Shown here one piece after another: positions 12,073-24,026 of a stretch of 64,000 bases of DNA. Numbering within the stretch: position 1 is the stretch's first letter; each line of letters starts with the position of its first letter. Where the stretch lies: contig NC_134707.1 in the NCBI RefSeq assembly GCF_043290135.1, forward strand, positions 75,946,508-76,010,507, given 5' to 3'. This DNA is from Rhipicephalus microplus (Eukaryota; Arthropoda; Arachnida; Ixodida; Ixodidae). The position numbers were made by a program, and so were the translations under genes. The notes beneath the pieces were generated by a model. That model had not been told where the DNA came from. It worked only from the letters and a program-made list of their open reading frames with translations, and did no database searches.

Positions 12073-13069
12073 GCGCTCAAAGTCACCGAAGTTCGCTAAG
12101 AAATGCTTCGCATTTAATATGGCGTGATAAAATTGAGTTCTGCTTGTGCCGGCCGACGACATGTCTAACAACATTAGCCGTCGCTACGTAGCCGATATGA
12201 ATGAAGAAAGAAACGTGCACACGAGTCAGTGTTCACATCTTCTTTGCTAGATGTATTCCATAGTTGAGCAGTGAGAAGCAGTAATATCCGGGTTCTCGGC
12301 GAAGGCTTCGCTGCGAAAAGGAACTCGACGTATCGAATTGCCGTAGAATGCTTTTTTGCTCACGACCCGCAGTCTGTTCACTCTTCCAGAGCCGCTGCTG
12401 CAGCCATGTAGATGCAGTTGCTACTGGCGGTATAAACAGTGTGAGTGCTCCTCCCTATATGTATGCGCATAGGCTGCAGGCCATCGACGCCGAGCAAAGC
12501 AGCTTAGGCTCCTCACGAGCCTGTCGGCGCCGATAAGCTTATGGTCTGAGCAGCGCAAAGTGCCCCCGTGAGAATCCAGAGCTTCTTCGACTCCCACTCC
12601 CATCCAAACGGGAAGTGTCATGGATCTGATTCTTTGCGCGTTTTCGTTTGAATACCGTTGAATGCTTTTGCTGTGTTCTGAGAAAAGGCGTTGAGCGTTC
12701 GACAGTCTGCGGTGCGACAGCGTGGGCGTGCCAGCGACGTCGATGGCAGAAGGTTAGCTGTTCTTAATAAATGTGTAGAGACATACTCTGCGCTATCATT
12801 TTTTTTGGCATGAGTCCGTAAAATATTGTGAATTGTCGTCGAGACCGTTTATAGTTTGCATAAACAGAGTTTGGTTCCGGTGACAGTGCGACATGATCTT
12901 GCTAATGCGCGGTATGAATGAATGAAGGGCAGTTTAGGGGTTCGTATTTCTTTCTCGAGCACCACATTACTTTGGCTAAACTAACAGACAGTGATCATGA
13001 GGAATGAATAGAGCGCAATATTTGTATGAATCATCATATATATGTGCAAAGTTAATGAGCAAGAAAAGA
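12073..13069. other. No recognised feature
   Basis: No gene or repeat was recognised. Short open frames at 12348-12621 overlap on both strands without a motif. Confidence 0.4.
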
Positions 13070-13150
13070 GAACTTGGAGCCGGCAAGGACCAAACCTCCT
13101 ACTTTCGTGCACTACTTCCGAACCTTCACACCAACTGAGCTACCATGGAA
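13070..13150 (-). mobile_element. tRNA-derived SINE head fragment (second family)
   Basis: On the minus strand CCATGGTAGCTCAGTTGG matches a tRNA D-arm and box A. GGAGGTTTGGTCCTTGCCGG is a degraded T-arm and box B about 45 bases later. The middle is distorted, so this is a tRNA-like remnant rather than a tRNA gene. The tail is not recognisable. Confidence 0.5.
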
Positions 13151-15889
13151 ATTATCCTCCCGTCTATTGTATTCGATCTATTTCTTTAATTCAAACCTAA
13201 GAATGTGGTGTAGGTACCATTTTCTATGCGTTTTTATTTCCATTGATTTCATTTATGTATATTCCCAGAACATAAACAGCAAAAACGTTCAACGGTAATT
13301 ACAGTAACACATATATAACTGATACAGAAAAACAGTACACAATGCATATTATCTCATTTATAACTGTTATCGTTGATCACAATGATACTGTTGGCTAGTA
13401 CACGGAAAGATGACTTGAAAACAAGTGGTACTTTAATGAACTGCTAAACGTTTACCTTAACACATTGGTCTCGATGACCGCTTACATGCGTATCTCAAAA
13501 CCTTGTTTTTTGTAATTATTTGGATAAAATATTATGGTCTCACGCCCCTTTGCCTGCATTTCACTGCGTTCCTTTGAAGACAATCGAAAGTGGGGCAGTC
13601 AATATACACTTATCACTAAATTATCTGTTGAGTTTGCGCTTACTCTGAGTATTCAAATCAGTAATCTGTGGAACCGAAAGCGGAAAAAACGAAGTGTTCA
13701 TCCGGACTAGCAGGAATTTTCATAATGCTTTGTTAGGAAACTGTCTGTGAACTGTTCAGGCAGATCAATTGTACTTAGGGCTGAGGACGTTCATCTAGTT
13801 TTTGAATGGCATAGTGGGGCACCCATTACAGTGAACTTACGAACTGAAATTACCAGAGAAGATAGTTCGCTGTGACTCCTAAGTAAACTGCACATTCTTT
13901 TCAGGTTTCAAGAAATATTTCTACAAAAGCGAAAATTCGCTTGCCGTGTTGGCAGTGAAAGGCCACACAATTCGGTGAACCGATGTTAAATGACGACAAC
14001 AGGCCCCAGTCAGGAATGTTTGTGCCTTGTCTTCAAATAAATTTTCAGCATGTCAATTGACATGCTGAAATGTAAGTTAACTTACAAATAACAGCATATA
14101 TGCAGAGGCAGTAGATTCTAAGTATTCGCTTATTTGTATGTACCGCTTTGGTTAGGAATGACCAATTCAATTTGTAGTGACTGACGCACCACGTGAGTCG
14201 TAGGAAACGCCGCTGACGTGGCCGTGCCGATCTCGCCATTTTTATCTTTCAGGCCAATGCAGAAAGGTGGCGGCTGAAGCATCCGGACTGCCAGCAGCAT
14301 GATCGCGTTCGCTCTGCTCTCGCCTCGAGCTATCAAGGCACGAGTTGTACAAAAACCACGACGTGGTGGTTAAAAAAAAATTGATATTTATGATCAATCA
14401 ATAAATCGATAAATCAACCAATGAGTCAATAAATCAACGAGACTCTTTGTTTAAAAAAAACATTTACGGTGAAAAAAGGTAGCCGGGAAAAAAAACTTTC
14501 CAATGAAAGCTTGACAAAGCCCCAGCAGCCCATCGTCTGTGAAACGAGAAGGTACATAACTTCCTTTCCAAGAATAAGAGTAGACAGAAAAAAAATATGC
14601 AAAAAAATGCTGAACACTTCAAGTAGGCGTTGCAATGTACAATGAATGGCGATAATGTTGGCATATATTATTGAAACAAAAAAATGCACGCGCGTTTAAA
14701 AGAAAGCGTTGTATATAGCACACAAACAGTTCTCGGTTAGTGACCCTGGGCAGTGATTAAGGAATGCAGCCATTTTTACCGTGTAGTAAAACTAAGCCAA
14801 TCCGTCTTGCCTCGTGCAAACGATGATCTGGCTAGAACGAAAAAAAAACTTGTAACTCTGCAATTTACAGCATTCCGAAACGCTAGAGAATTTCGCTGCG
14901 AGGAAAAAGTGCGCCTCGAGTGCGGTATTTGAAATGGGCAAAGAAACTTCGGCTGCTCATTAGTGAAACGGCCAGTACGTGGCGGCAATTCGTTCCGTCT
15001 TCGCTCTTTCTATGAAAGGTTCTGGTATAATGAAAAACTAAGAACGTGGGGATATCACAATGAAGTTTCCAAGTGTTTCCTTCAGTGAAAGGCAAATTTT
15101 CTTTGCTGACAATTTCTCTGTGTGAACTGTCTGAGCAGCGTTTGGCCAGTGTTATCAGTTAAAAAATAAATAAGATTGTAGCCTTACAAAATAAATTGGA
15201 GCGAGGATGGTGAAATAGCCCACGGCTCAAAATTTTAATCAGAAAAGAACTTGAAAGATTCCACATAAATATTACTGTCCAGCAGGAGACGTTCATAATA
15301 TGTCGAAACTATATTCGGGATATTGGAAAAAAGTTTTACCTGTTTTTGTTTTGATGTCGTCGGATCATATTTTACTTGTCTTTGTTCGTGGCTCGTGCTG
15401 TGGTTACATCATCATTTGGAAACAGTTAGCTTACGTGGGTTTGGTTTCGTGCTATTAAGGTTGCATTTCGAAGCCCTACAATTCAAGAATTGCCCGCATA
15501 CTCGGCTGAATGGTTTCGTGTGTGCCAAAACTTATATATCTAATTGAGACGATGCTAAACGCTTCATGGTTCTACGGGCCTTGTATTTGTGTGCTCCGTC
15601 AAGAAACCCACATGAGCAAAATTGTTCTGGAGAGTCCCTTAACTGTGCGCCTGAAAATTCCATTGTGGTTTTAGCAAGTACACTCCCTCTATTGTGAATA
15701 CCTTCTGTAGACGCAACCCTTCCAATTCTCTACAAGAAAGATGGTGATGGAAAAGGGTAGTTTAATATCGCATGAAGTTGTAGAAGAAACATACTCGCTA
15801 ACTTGTCTTCGTAAGTGCTATCAAATCGGCAATGCATTCGCATTACATTCCGTAGCGGTGTATTGTAGTTATATCGGCCTAAACGTTTG
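13151..15889. other. No gene; one perfect palindrome
   Basis: Mostly AT-rich unique sequence without a recognised gene. Its only clear structure is the palindrome at 14043-14070, listed separately. A run of ATCAATAAATCGATAAATC-type repeats lies near 14390-14440. Confidence 0.4.
14043..14070. repeat. 28-base perfect palindrome
   Basis: TTTCAGCATGTCAA is followed directly by its exact complement with no loop, centred on CAATTG. Confidence 0.9.
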
Positions 15890-15964
15890 CTATCTATCTA
15901 CTATCTATCTATCTATCTATCTATCTATCATCTATCTATCTATCTATCTATCTATATATATATA

Positions 15965-16025
<61 letters not shown>

Positions 16026-16047
16026 CTATCTATCTATCTATCTATCT
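15890..16047. repeat. Microsatellite (CTAT)n(AT)n(CTAT)n
   Basis: A core of (TA)n is flanked on both sides by tetranucleotide CTAT units, about 158 bases in all. Confidence 0.97.
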
Positions 16048-16600
16048 TTGGGTGGTATACCTACTATGAACAACGCAAAACGTTGGACCTACACGAGCAG
16101 GTCTTGATCGCGAGATAAAGTAAAAAAAAAAACAAAGAATCGGCTGAGTTCAATATTTTTGTGGCATGCGGAAGCAATCACTTCGCGACCGGTGCGATCA
16201 ATATAGTTTGCCGAGTTCATGTGGACTTGATGTCACCTGTCGTGCTCGCTGTCACGATCAAATACGAGACGTGCAGACCAAGCGACCGCAGACCCCCCGC
16301 GGGGTCGGAACGAAGCTGGCCTAATTAAGCGACGCAGCTGGCAGACAGGCTTGAAAGCGCCAGCAGGGGAGGTCTGTTTACAGCTTGGAAGTTTGGTTTC
16401 GTGTAGACAATCTGGTTCGCAACGCCCACCACATGACCGCCCTCGAGGTCATCAAATGTCATGCGAGGGTTGTGTCTGCAGTTTAAGCCCCCTTTGTTCA
16501 ATCCTTTTGGGTCCAGTGGCTCTTGCTAAATAATAACCAATGCTCAGATTGAAACGTTACTTTAAGAATAATCATTAGGCGAATTGCAACCAATCTTGTG
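16048..16600. other. No recognised feature
   Basis: Nothing was recognised. A short GC-rich patch lies near 16280-16310 (CCCCCCGCGGGGTCGG). Confidence 0.4.
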
Positions 16601-16612
16601 ATTCGACATAGT

Positions 16613-16863
16613 GCGTCATGGTTGTGGTCTAGTGGCTAAAGTACTCGGCTGCTGACCCGCAGGTCACCGGATCAAATGCTGGCTGCATTTTCGATAGAGG
16701 CGAAAATGTTGTAGGCCCATGTGCACGTTAAAAGATTTGGGTGCACGTTAAAAACCCCAGGTGATCCAACTTTCTGGACCCCTCCACCACGGCTTCTCAT
16801 AGCCATATGGAGGTTTTGGACTTTAGACCATACATATCAATCAATCAATAAATAAAGTCAATC
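16613..16863 (+). mobile_element. Full-length SINE (Ruka-like) with TSD
   Basis: About 251 bases with the tRNA head complete. GTGGTCTAGTGGCTAAAG carries box A, and GACCCGCAGGTCACCGGATC is the box B region. The body follows, with a partial duplication of GTGCACGTTAAAA at 16720-16755, and the tail is CAATCAATCAATAAATAAA. It is flanked by a 12-base target-site duplication with one mismatch (16601-16612 and 16864-16875). Box A and box B would allow RNA polymerase III transcription in an intact copy. Confidence 0.88.
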
Positions 16864-16875
16864 ATTTGACATAGT

Positions 16876-17589
16876 CAATAGTTGGTCAATGTTTAGATGT
16901 GTTTGGGCACTAAGTGATTATTGTGAATTACTACTTACAAATAATGGTGCGTATTCACGAAGGTATTCAACCATTGAACTGCTGTCAGCAATAGTATTCT
17001 GCATGGCGATAAATATAGCTTCACAAGTTCATCCTTCACAAAATATTTGAGCGACACAAACGTATTGGAAATACTGGGCAACTAGGAAAACCAAACACCA
17101 TAATTTCGTGCATGAGAAACGGTGGTAATAATAACGCAATTTCGTGTTGAACGGCAATGATCAGTTAAGTTTCGCGGGTGACTTAATATTATAGATACGT
17201 GGAATTCCACGGAACTTAGCTCGTGAGATGAGCTGGAGCAGCAAGGAATCCAAAACATGTCACTTGCCTTGTGCCGTGGCACACAATCGGTCGATACTTA
17301 CGTAGAGGCAAAAGTCACTCCCATGTTTTTTACGGATTCGATGATGTGAAAATGGATCGACTGCAATTTCGTCTTGCAATATACAACTTCCACGAGGGTG
17401 TCGCCATCTTGCTTAGAAAATGGTGCTTCCTCTCTCCAGAACCTAGCAACCAAACTCGGTTGCGCAAAGCTACAGACAATCGACTACAATCTGTTTTGCC
17501 AACTACGACAAGAGCACATAGGGCTGTTCCCACATAACACAAAACAGCAAAACCCGAAAACCAGAGTGGCTCTTCCTCGACCTGTTAAC
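16876..17589. other. No recognised feature
   Basis: Nothing was recognised between the SINE and the microsatellite that borders gypsy-1. Confidence 0.4.

Positions 17590-17647
<58 letters not shown>
17590..17647. repeat. Microsatellite (TA)n(GA)n
   Basis: TA units (17590-17628) are followed by GA units up to the left end of gypsy-1. Confidence 0.97.
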
Positions 17648-17648
17648 G

Positions 17649-17816
17649 TGTTGTACGTCGAAAAAGGTTCAGACGCAGCTTGGCAAAATATGCTTTATCA
17701 GGCAGGTCTGGCTAATGGCGAACGGCGTGCGCGAGCTACTACTGCAGCCACCGATCATCGTCGTCTTCTTCATTGCCAGCAGAGCGTCCGTTATTCAGAT
17801 TCATTAATTCCTTACA
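17649..17816 (-). repeat. gypsy-1 3' LTR
   Basis: A 168-base LTR beginning TG and ending CA (TGTTGTACGTCG...TTACA on the plus strand). The sequence just upstream on the minus strand (17817-17835, containing CGCGGGGAG) is the likely polypurine tract. Confidence 0.9.
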
Positions 17817-17852
17817 ATTACTCCCCGCGAAATAAGGAGCCATTCTGGCGAC

Positions 17853-20800
17853 CTATGGACAAGTAAACACGGGAGGGTCGTAGCAGGGCTTAAGTCTCGA
17901 GACGTGGACAATTTTCTGGCCACGACGACGTTGGTCAAAAGATGGTTCCAGTGGCTCAATGAGGTAATTCACTGGTGACGTTTTTTGTAGCACACGATAT
18001 GGGCCGTGATACTTGGGGACCAACTTGGTAGAAAGGCCAGGTGTAGCAGAAGCGACATGCAGCCAGACGAGTGAACCTGGATCGTAGGAAGTAGTGTTAC
18101 TTGATGCGTCATGGTGGTGCTTTTGGCGTCCTTGGTCTTGGGTTGTGAATGACCTTGCCAGTTGGCGGCATTCTTCAGCGTATGTAGCGGCTTGAGACAA
18201 AGTCGTGGACTCTGAGGAGTCAGGTTTGTACGAAAGAATGGTGTCCATAGTGCAAGAAGGTTCACGTCCGTAAAGGAGTAAAAAAGGAGAGAACCCAGTA
18301 GTGCTTTGAATGGCGGTATTATAGGCGAACGTGATAAACGGGAGCAATCGGTCGCAATTGGAGTGGTCTGATGAGATATACATAGACAGCATGTCACCAA
18401 GGGTGCGGTTGAAGCGCTCTGTCATTCCATTGGTCTGGGGATGATAGGCGCTTGTAGTGCGGTGAACAACGTGGCACTCACGCAGCAATGCTGTGATGAC
18501 GTCTGACAAGAATACGCGACCACGATCGCTCAGTACCTCCCGAGGTGCTCCATGACATAATACGATGTTGTGAAGTACGAAAGTCGCAACGTCTTTTGCT
18601 GTAGACGAGGGAAGGGATGAAGTTTCGGCATACCGCGTGAGATGGTCGACGGCAACTATGATCCAGCGGTTACCGTCAGCAGTGTTTGGAAGGGGACCAT
18701 AGATATCGATGCCGACGCGGTCGAATGGTCGGGATGGGCATGGTAAGGGTAACAAGGTACCGCTGGCGTGATAAGAGGGAGTTTTTCGTCTCTGGCATGT
18801 CGAGCAGGCCCGAACGTATTGTCGTATAAATCGGTACATGCCACGCCAGTAATATCGGAGACGTATGCGAGAATAAGTCTTCAGGAAACCTGCGTGTCCA
18901 CATTGGGGGTCGTCATGAAACGTGGAACAAATTTCGGATCGCAGATGACGTGGAATCACGAGTAGCCACTGACGTCCACCGGGTGCGTAGTTGCGTCGGT
19001 ACAGCACGTCGTCGCGAGTGGCGAAGTGCTCGACTTGCCGACGCAATGAGCGAGAAGGGGGGGAAGCCGTCCGCCCAGCCAAGATGTCTAGAATCGAAGC
19101 AACCCACGGGTCCTTGCGTTGCTCAGATGACATGTCGGCGATGGTGACGGCAGTGGCATCACAGGTTAGCCTTTCGCAGCGGTCCGGATCAGGGAGTAGG
19201 GGCGAACGGGATAGGGCGTCTGCGTCCGAATGTTTCCGGCCGGAGCCATAGACCACTCGAATATTATATTCTTGGAGGCGTAATGCCCATCGGGCGAGGC
19301 GACCGCTTGGATCCTTCAGGGACGACAACCAGCAGAGGGCGTGGTGGTCAGTCACGACGTCAAAAGGGCGTCCGTACAAGTAAGGTCGAAATTTCTCTAT
19401 CGCCCAAATAATGGCCAGGCATTCCTTCTAAGTGACGGAATAGTTGATTTCGGCTTTGCTAAGAGTTCGGCTTGCGTGGGCAACGACGTAATCTTGGAAG
19501 CCGTCTTTCTTCTGTGCAAGAATAGCGCCTAGCCCGACACCACTAGCATCGGTGTGGATCTCTGTGGGTGCCGATGGGTCGTAGTATTGCAGAAAAGGTG
19601 GTGACGTGAGGAGGCGGCGCAGTTCATTGAAAGAATCGTCACAGGTAGCAGACCAGGCTGAAAGGTCTCTAGAGCGGGCGAGGAGCTTGGTCAAACGAGC
19701 AATGATCGTCGCGAAATTGCGAACGAAGCGCCGGAAGTAAGAGCACAGGCCTATGAAGCTTCGGAGCTCTTTCATGGTGGTCGGTTTGGGAAACGCTGAA
19801 ACGGCTGTAAGTTTGGCAGAGTCAGGATGAATGCCGTCTTTTGAAATCACGTGGCCAAGGATCGTAAGCTTTCGAGCGGCGAAATGGCACTTCTTCAGAT
19901 TCAGTTGCAGCCCCGCGGCAGAAATACACGCGAGGACTTTCTCGAGGCGGATTAAATGGGTTGCGAAATCGGTTGAAAAGACGACAATGTCATCTAAATA
20001 ACAAAGGCAAACGTTCCATTTGAGGCCTCGAAGGATAGAGTCCATCATTCGCTCGAAAGTAGCCGGCGCGTTGCAGAGGCCGAAGGGCATGACTGTGAAG
20101 TCCTAAAGCCCGTCGGGCGTGATGAAAGCTGTTTTCTTGCGATCGGCCTCTGCCATGGGTACCTGCCAGTATCCAGAGCGCAGATCTAAAGAAGAGAAAA
20201 ATTCGGCTCTCTGTAGGCAGTCCAAGGCATCGTCAATGCGTGGCAGCGGATAGACATCCTTGCGCGTGATTCCGTTGAGACGTCGGTAGTCCACGCAAAA
20301 CCCGATGTATCCGTCCTTCTTCTTCACCAACACAACTGGAGAGGCCCAGGGACTGCTTGACGGTTCGATTATGCCACGTGTCAGCATGTCGTCAACCTGT
20401 TCATTAATGGCACAGCGTTCGGTAGTTGACACACGAGATGAACGCTGCCGTAATGGCGTCTCTTGATTGGTATCTATACGATGAACAACAGATGACGCTC
20501 GACCTAAGGGAGGCTGATTGTGGTCAAACGAGGCCCGAAAACGCTGTAGGAGCTTGATCAGCTGTTCCTGCTGCCCTGGCGTGAGGTTGCAATCAATGGA
20601 CTTGCGGAATACATCCATAGGTTCATTAGCGTCAGCTGCGGGTGTAATGGCACAAGTCGGTAAAAATGGCTTGTCTGGATAAATCGGGTCTTCTAAAATA
20701 CAATTTAAGGTCTCGAGGCTCCCCAGACACTCGCCGCGTAGCAGGATGTGTGGGCAAGCAGAAACGTTGCACGCATAAAGTACCGCCGAACCATTGGAAA

Positions 20801-21395
20801 AGTTGATGACGGCAAACGGAAGGACGATGGTTCGGTGTTGCACACTAGCTATAGTTGGTTGGAACAGGAGCGTCGAGTTAGTGGCAGCAGGGGAAAACAC
20901 AGGCACTAGGACGGCGGACAACGGCGCGATGTGGACGTCAGCTGCGGCAAACACTTTCTAGAAACTTTGGTGGTCGATATCAAGCCACGGATTCGTCAAC
21001 GTGAGTTCAGCACGAGGGCAATCGATGAGGGCCTGATGGGTAGAAAGGAAATCCCATCCTAGTATGACGTCATAAGATGAACGTGGGAGAACAACAACGT
21101 TGACGGCGTACCAAACATATTGAATAAGAACGCGTGCTCTGCACTGAGCTGTCGGCGCGATGAAATGGGAGGTGGCTGTACGCAGAGCAAGATTCGTAAG
21201 CGGCGTTGTAACTTTCCTCAAATCGCGACACAGTTTTTCACTAATTACAGAAACGACGGCGCCTGTGTCGACAAGTGCACGTACAGCAACACCTTCTACT
21301 AGCACATCAATTTCGTTGGTCGGACAAAGAGGAGGTCTTAGAAAGTTCGACGACGACGCAGTTCTTGCCTCCGGAACTGCGGTTGTCAGTTTTCC
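17853..21395 (-). pseudogene. gypsy-1 pol (PR-RT-RNH-IN), broken
   Basis: The polyprotein for reverse transcription and integration, in the -1 frame relative to gag. The protease motif LVDTGA is followed by ILGWDFL. RT carries CVDYRRLN, LDLRSGYWQ and the catalytic YLDDIVVF. RNase H has [11 protein letters not shown]. The integrase has its HHCC zinc domain, D-D-E residues ([18 protein letters not shown], then NGMTERFNR) and a GPY-type end with IVHVSRLKP. Three in-frame TAG codons interrupt one otherwise continuous frame: 20958-20960 (between protease and RT), 20103-20105 (inside RT) and 19428-19430 (in RNase H). No frameshift is needed along pol. It cannot make a full product without readthrough. 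Related to, but distinct from, gypsy-2 pol. Confidence 0.93.
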
Positions 21396-22595
21396 TTTCG
21401 AGCGGGGCTCGTACGCCGAAACATCGGGGAGACAGATCGGCGACGGGGTGGTAATGACCGGCGAGAATCGACAGGGCGTCGTGGGAACAATGAGTCGGTG
21501 ATAGGAGAAGATGGTCGCTGGGAATTCTGGGCAGCTTGGTAATTTGCAGAATTCCCATGGTCTGGAGGCTGGAAGTTGCGACGGCGACAGTAGCGTGCTA
21601 TATGTCCCACGAAACCACATGCGAAACAGATGGGTCGATTACCCAAGGTGCGCCATGGGTTAACGACAGAAGGTGCAGGTGGCGAAACGGGATGGGGTGC
21701 CGTATGTAGGCAGCGTCGTAGGGTAGGAGGACCCGGTGCCCCGGTATGCGCCAGAGACAGGTGGGGCTGGGGGTCTAGCAGCGACGGCAGCGTAGGTCAA
21801 CGGCGTAGGGACGGGTTGCGATGGAGGCAGTGCCTGCGTGACCTGTGTCTCAATGACCTGGCGTAAACGTGGGTCTAACGAGGTCACTGGCGCGGATGCT
21901 TCGGCCACAAGAGAAAGCTGACGCGCAACTTCTTCACGAATGAATTGTTTTATGTGGGGCAGTAAGACGGTTTGATCAGCAGCGATGTCGTGCACGAGGG
22001 CAGAAACTTCGGCCGTATCTTCAGTTGCCCTGCGCGTCGAAGCACGCTGCTTACGCAACTCGTCGTATTCCTGACAGAGCTGGACAACATGAGTGACGGT
22101 CTGTGGGTTCCTAGCGACGAGCATCTGGAAGGTATCGTCGTCAACTCCTTTGATGATGTGCTTGATTTTGTCGCGTTTGGTTAGAGATTCATCGACGCGC
22201 TTGCAAAGAGACAAGACATCTTCAATGTAACTTGTAAAGGTCTCATCTCTGCGCTGGACTCGACTACGGAGACGCTGTTCCGCGCGAAGCCGGCGCACTG
22301 TGGGACGACCGAAGACCGCGGCGATGGTGGTCTTGAAGGCGGACCAGTTGGTGATTTCGCCTTCGTGGTTCTTGAACCAGAGGCTGGCCACATCATCGAG
22401 GTAAAAGCGCACGTTTGTGAGCTGGTCGCAGGCGTTCCACATGTTGGAAGCACTTACGATTTCATACTCGACGAGTCAGTCCTCGACGTCTTGTTCGTCG
22501 TTGCCGCGAAAAATTGGTGGGTCGCGTTGCCGAGGTACGCCAGTACAGTAGACTGTCATTGGTAAGGCAGCTTGAGAAGGGCCAGGAGCAGTCAT
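21386..22595 (-). pseudogene. gypsy-1 gag, broken
   Basis: Gag would build the retroelement particle and bind RNA. The start ATG at 22595 sits soon after the 5' LTR and aligns with the start of the intact gag of gypsy-2. Conserved blocks are RDPPIF near the start, the capsid-like VASLWFKN and NWSAFKTTI region, and FTSYIEDVLSLC. A zinc knuckle CFACGFVGHIARYC lies near the end, and the arginine/serine-rich tail ends at a TGA (21386-21388). Two breaks are visible: an in-frame TGA at 22476-22478 where the relative has tryptophan, and a frameshift near 21690 before the zinc knuckle that leads to a TAA at 21660-21662. Length and order match gypsy-2 gag. Confidence 0.85.
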
Positions 22596-22675
22596 GGTGA
22601 ACGGTGAGGGTAGCGTCCGATTGCGAAGTTCCAGGTTGATGGGAACCCCGGCTCCTCCACCACTTAAAATATAGG

Positions 22676-22840
22676 TGTTGTACGTCGAAAAAGGTTCAGA
22701 CGCAGCTTGGCAAAATATGCTTTATCAGGCATGTCTAGTTAATGGCGAGCGGCATGCGCGAGCTACTACTGCAGCCACCGATCATCGTCGTCTTGTTCAT
22801 TGCCAGCAGAGCATCCGTTATTCAAATTCAATAATTCATT

Positions 22841-22843
<3 letters not shown>
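22676..22843 (-). repeat. gypsy-1 5' LTR
   Basis: The partner of 17649-17816 and of the same 168-base length. On the minus strand a primer-binding-like TGGTGGAGGAGCC lies at 22662-22650, 13 bases inside the LTR edge. That gap is wider than usual. The tRNA primer was not identified. Confidence 0.9.

Positions 22844-22920
<77 letters not shown>
22844..22920. repeat. Microsatellite (TA)n
   Basis: A pure TA run starting at the outer edge of the gypsy-1 5' LTR. Confidence 0.97.
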
Positions 22921-22921
<1 letters not shown>

Positions 22922-22999
22922 CGGGAGTAATATTTCAATGGGCCTGTTAGTCTTCGTGAAGGTATGGGATATGGCACAACGCGGGAGCGTTGTGAACAA

Positions 23000-23001
<2 letters not shown>
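22921..23001 (-). mobile_element. PLE-like terminus fragment (family C)
   Basis: An 81-base piece between two (TA)n runs. It is the reverse complement of the end of the foldback unit at 50863-51076: GTGGGAGTAATA-like start, AATGGGCC, TCTTCGTGAAGGTATGGG, GGGAGCGTTGT and CAAGGATA. Confidence 0.75.

Positions 23002-23046
<45 letters not shown>
23002..23046. repeat. Microsatellite (TA)n
   Basis: About 45 bases of TA between the family C fragment and the sequence leading to the PLE end. Confidence 0.97.
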
Positions 23047-23049
<3 letters not shown>

Positions 23050-23092
23050 CTTATATGCAGAAGAATAACTTCGGTTGCCGCAAGGTTATAAA

Positions 23093-23367
23093 TATGAAAG
23101 TAGATGCGCTTTCACAATAACAACTGTTTATTGTGCCGACGTTTCGACAGGAACCCTGTCTTTTTCAAGGCATAATACTATTTACACATGTTCCGTGCCT
23201 TTTTATATCCTGTCGAGACAGGAGGGGAGGGGTCAATTGAGAGAGAGAGAGAGAGAGAAAAGAATAAACAGCGAAACGGGAGGACAAACATTAAATAAAA
23301 TATAGAAAATCTAGGAGAAGAAGCAAGACCGACACGGCGTAATTAGAAAGGGGCAGCATTTCAACAG
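23093..23367 (-). repeat. PLE-1 terminal repeat, 3' arm
   Basis: The 3' terminal arm of PLE-1, with a GA microsatellite at about 23239-23260. It is the reverse complement of 25645-25916 apart from a few differences, and it reappears at the end of the truncated copy at 56687-57404. Confidence 0.88.
23140..23169 (-). ncRNA. Degenerate hammerhead-like hairpin (PLE-1 3' arm)
   Basis: On the minus strand CTTGAAAAA stands in place of CTGATGA. A perfect GACAGG/CCTGTC stem and GAAACG follow. The position within a PLE terminus matches known hammerheads, but the first conserved box is changed, so activity is doubtful. Confidence 0.4.
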
Positions 23368-23624
23368 AGTAGGGCAGAGGTAGATGAGGAATGTCATCAT
23401 TGTCAACAATACCTCCCCCGCACCCACGCTTCCCCAAGTGGGCAGGGAGCCGCCGTTTTTGTATTTCACCTTTCCGTGTAGTCCGCTGGCGGCTCGTTCC
23501 TCTTTGAAGTGTATGACAAGTTAATGGGGAGGGCTTAAGCGCCTTAAGTGCATGCTGGTGGCGTCGGGAGGAGCGAAAAAGCCGGTGAATGAGGCACCGC
23601 CATCGATATTCATTATATGCATTG

Positions 23625-23905
23625 GCTCCTTGTCAGTGAAGGAACAGAATGTGCGTTAAAAATTAAAGAAGAGAAAAAAAAACCATTGGGGGGGGGGGGG
23701 GGAGACTGTACGACATCCGAGACAGTCACCACACAGTTGCGGCTCACTTGGGAAGACATGCGCGCATGCACGAAAAAGTTAACAAAACCACCTAGTTGTC
23801 AGCTCCTTGTCAGTGAAGGAACAGAATGTGTGTTTCAACTTAAAGAAGAGAAAGAAAAAGGAAAAGAAAAAAAGAAAAAAAAGAGGGGGGACAATACAAC
23901 ATCCG
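23625..23905 (-). repeat. Direct duplication in PLE-1 3' region
   Basis: GGCTCCTTGTCAGTGAAGGA, followed by an AAAGAAGAG-rich run and ACATCC, occurs at about 23625-23715 and again, diverged, at 23801-23905. The truncated PLE copy at 56687 begins inside one of these units. Confidence 0.75.
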
Positions 23906-24026
23906 GGGCCACTTATCTGTGCGTTCCGGCTGTGCTTGATGAGGCAAATCATTTCTATGTTGTCAGATGCATAGTCCAAAAGCTTTGTTAGCGGGTAATA
24001 TTATTGTCGTAATGAAACTGGACTGA

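Larger units (their letters stand above)
17649..22843 (-). mobile_element. Ty3/gypsy LTR retrotransposon, gypsy-1 (broken)
   Basis: A complete-length 5.2-kb element on the minus strand: 5' LTR (22676-22843), gag, pol in the order protease, RT, RNase H, integrase, and 3' LTR (17649-17816). The integrase-last order defines Ty3/gypsy. There is no env-like frame and no chromodomain was seen. Gag and pol are in different frames with a -1 relation, as in gypsy-2. The two LTRs differ at about 10 of 168 positions by eye, so this copy is older than gypsy-2. The right flank is (TA)n and the left flank is (TA)n(GA)n. No clear target-site duplication can be assigned. Confidence 0.95.

Noticed and set aside
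18950..19251. Plus-strand open frames inside gypsy-1 as antisense genes
   Set aside because: They are antisense shadows of the pol reading frame, with no independent motifs.
17649..22843. An endogenous retrovirus with envelope
   Set aside because: There is no room or open frame for env between the integrase end (17853) and the 3' LTR (17816). It is a plain LTR retrotransposon.
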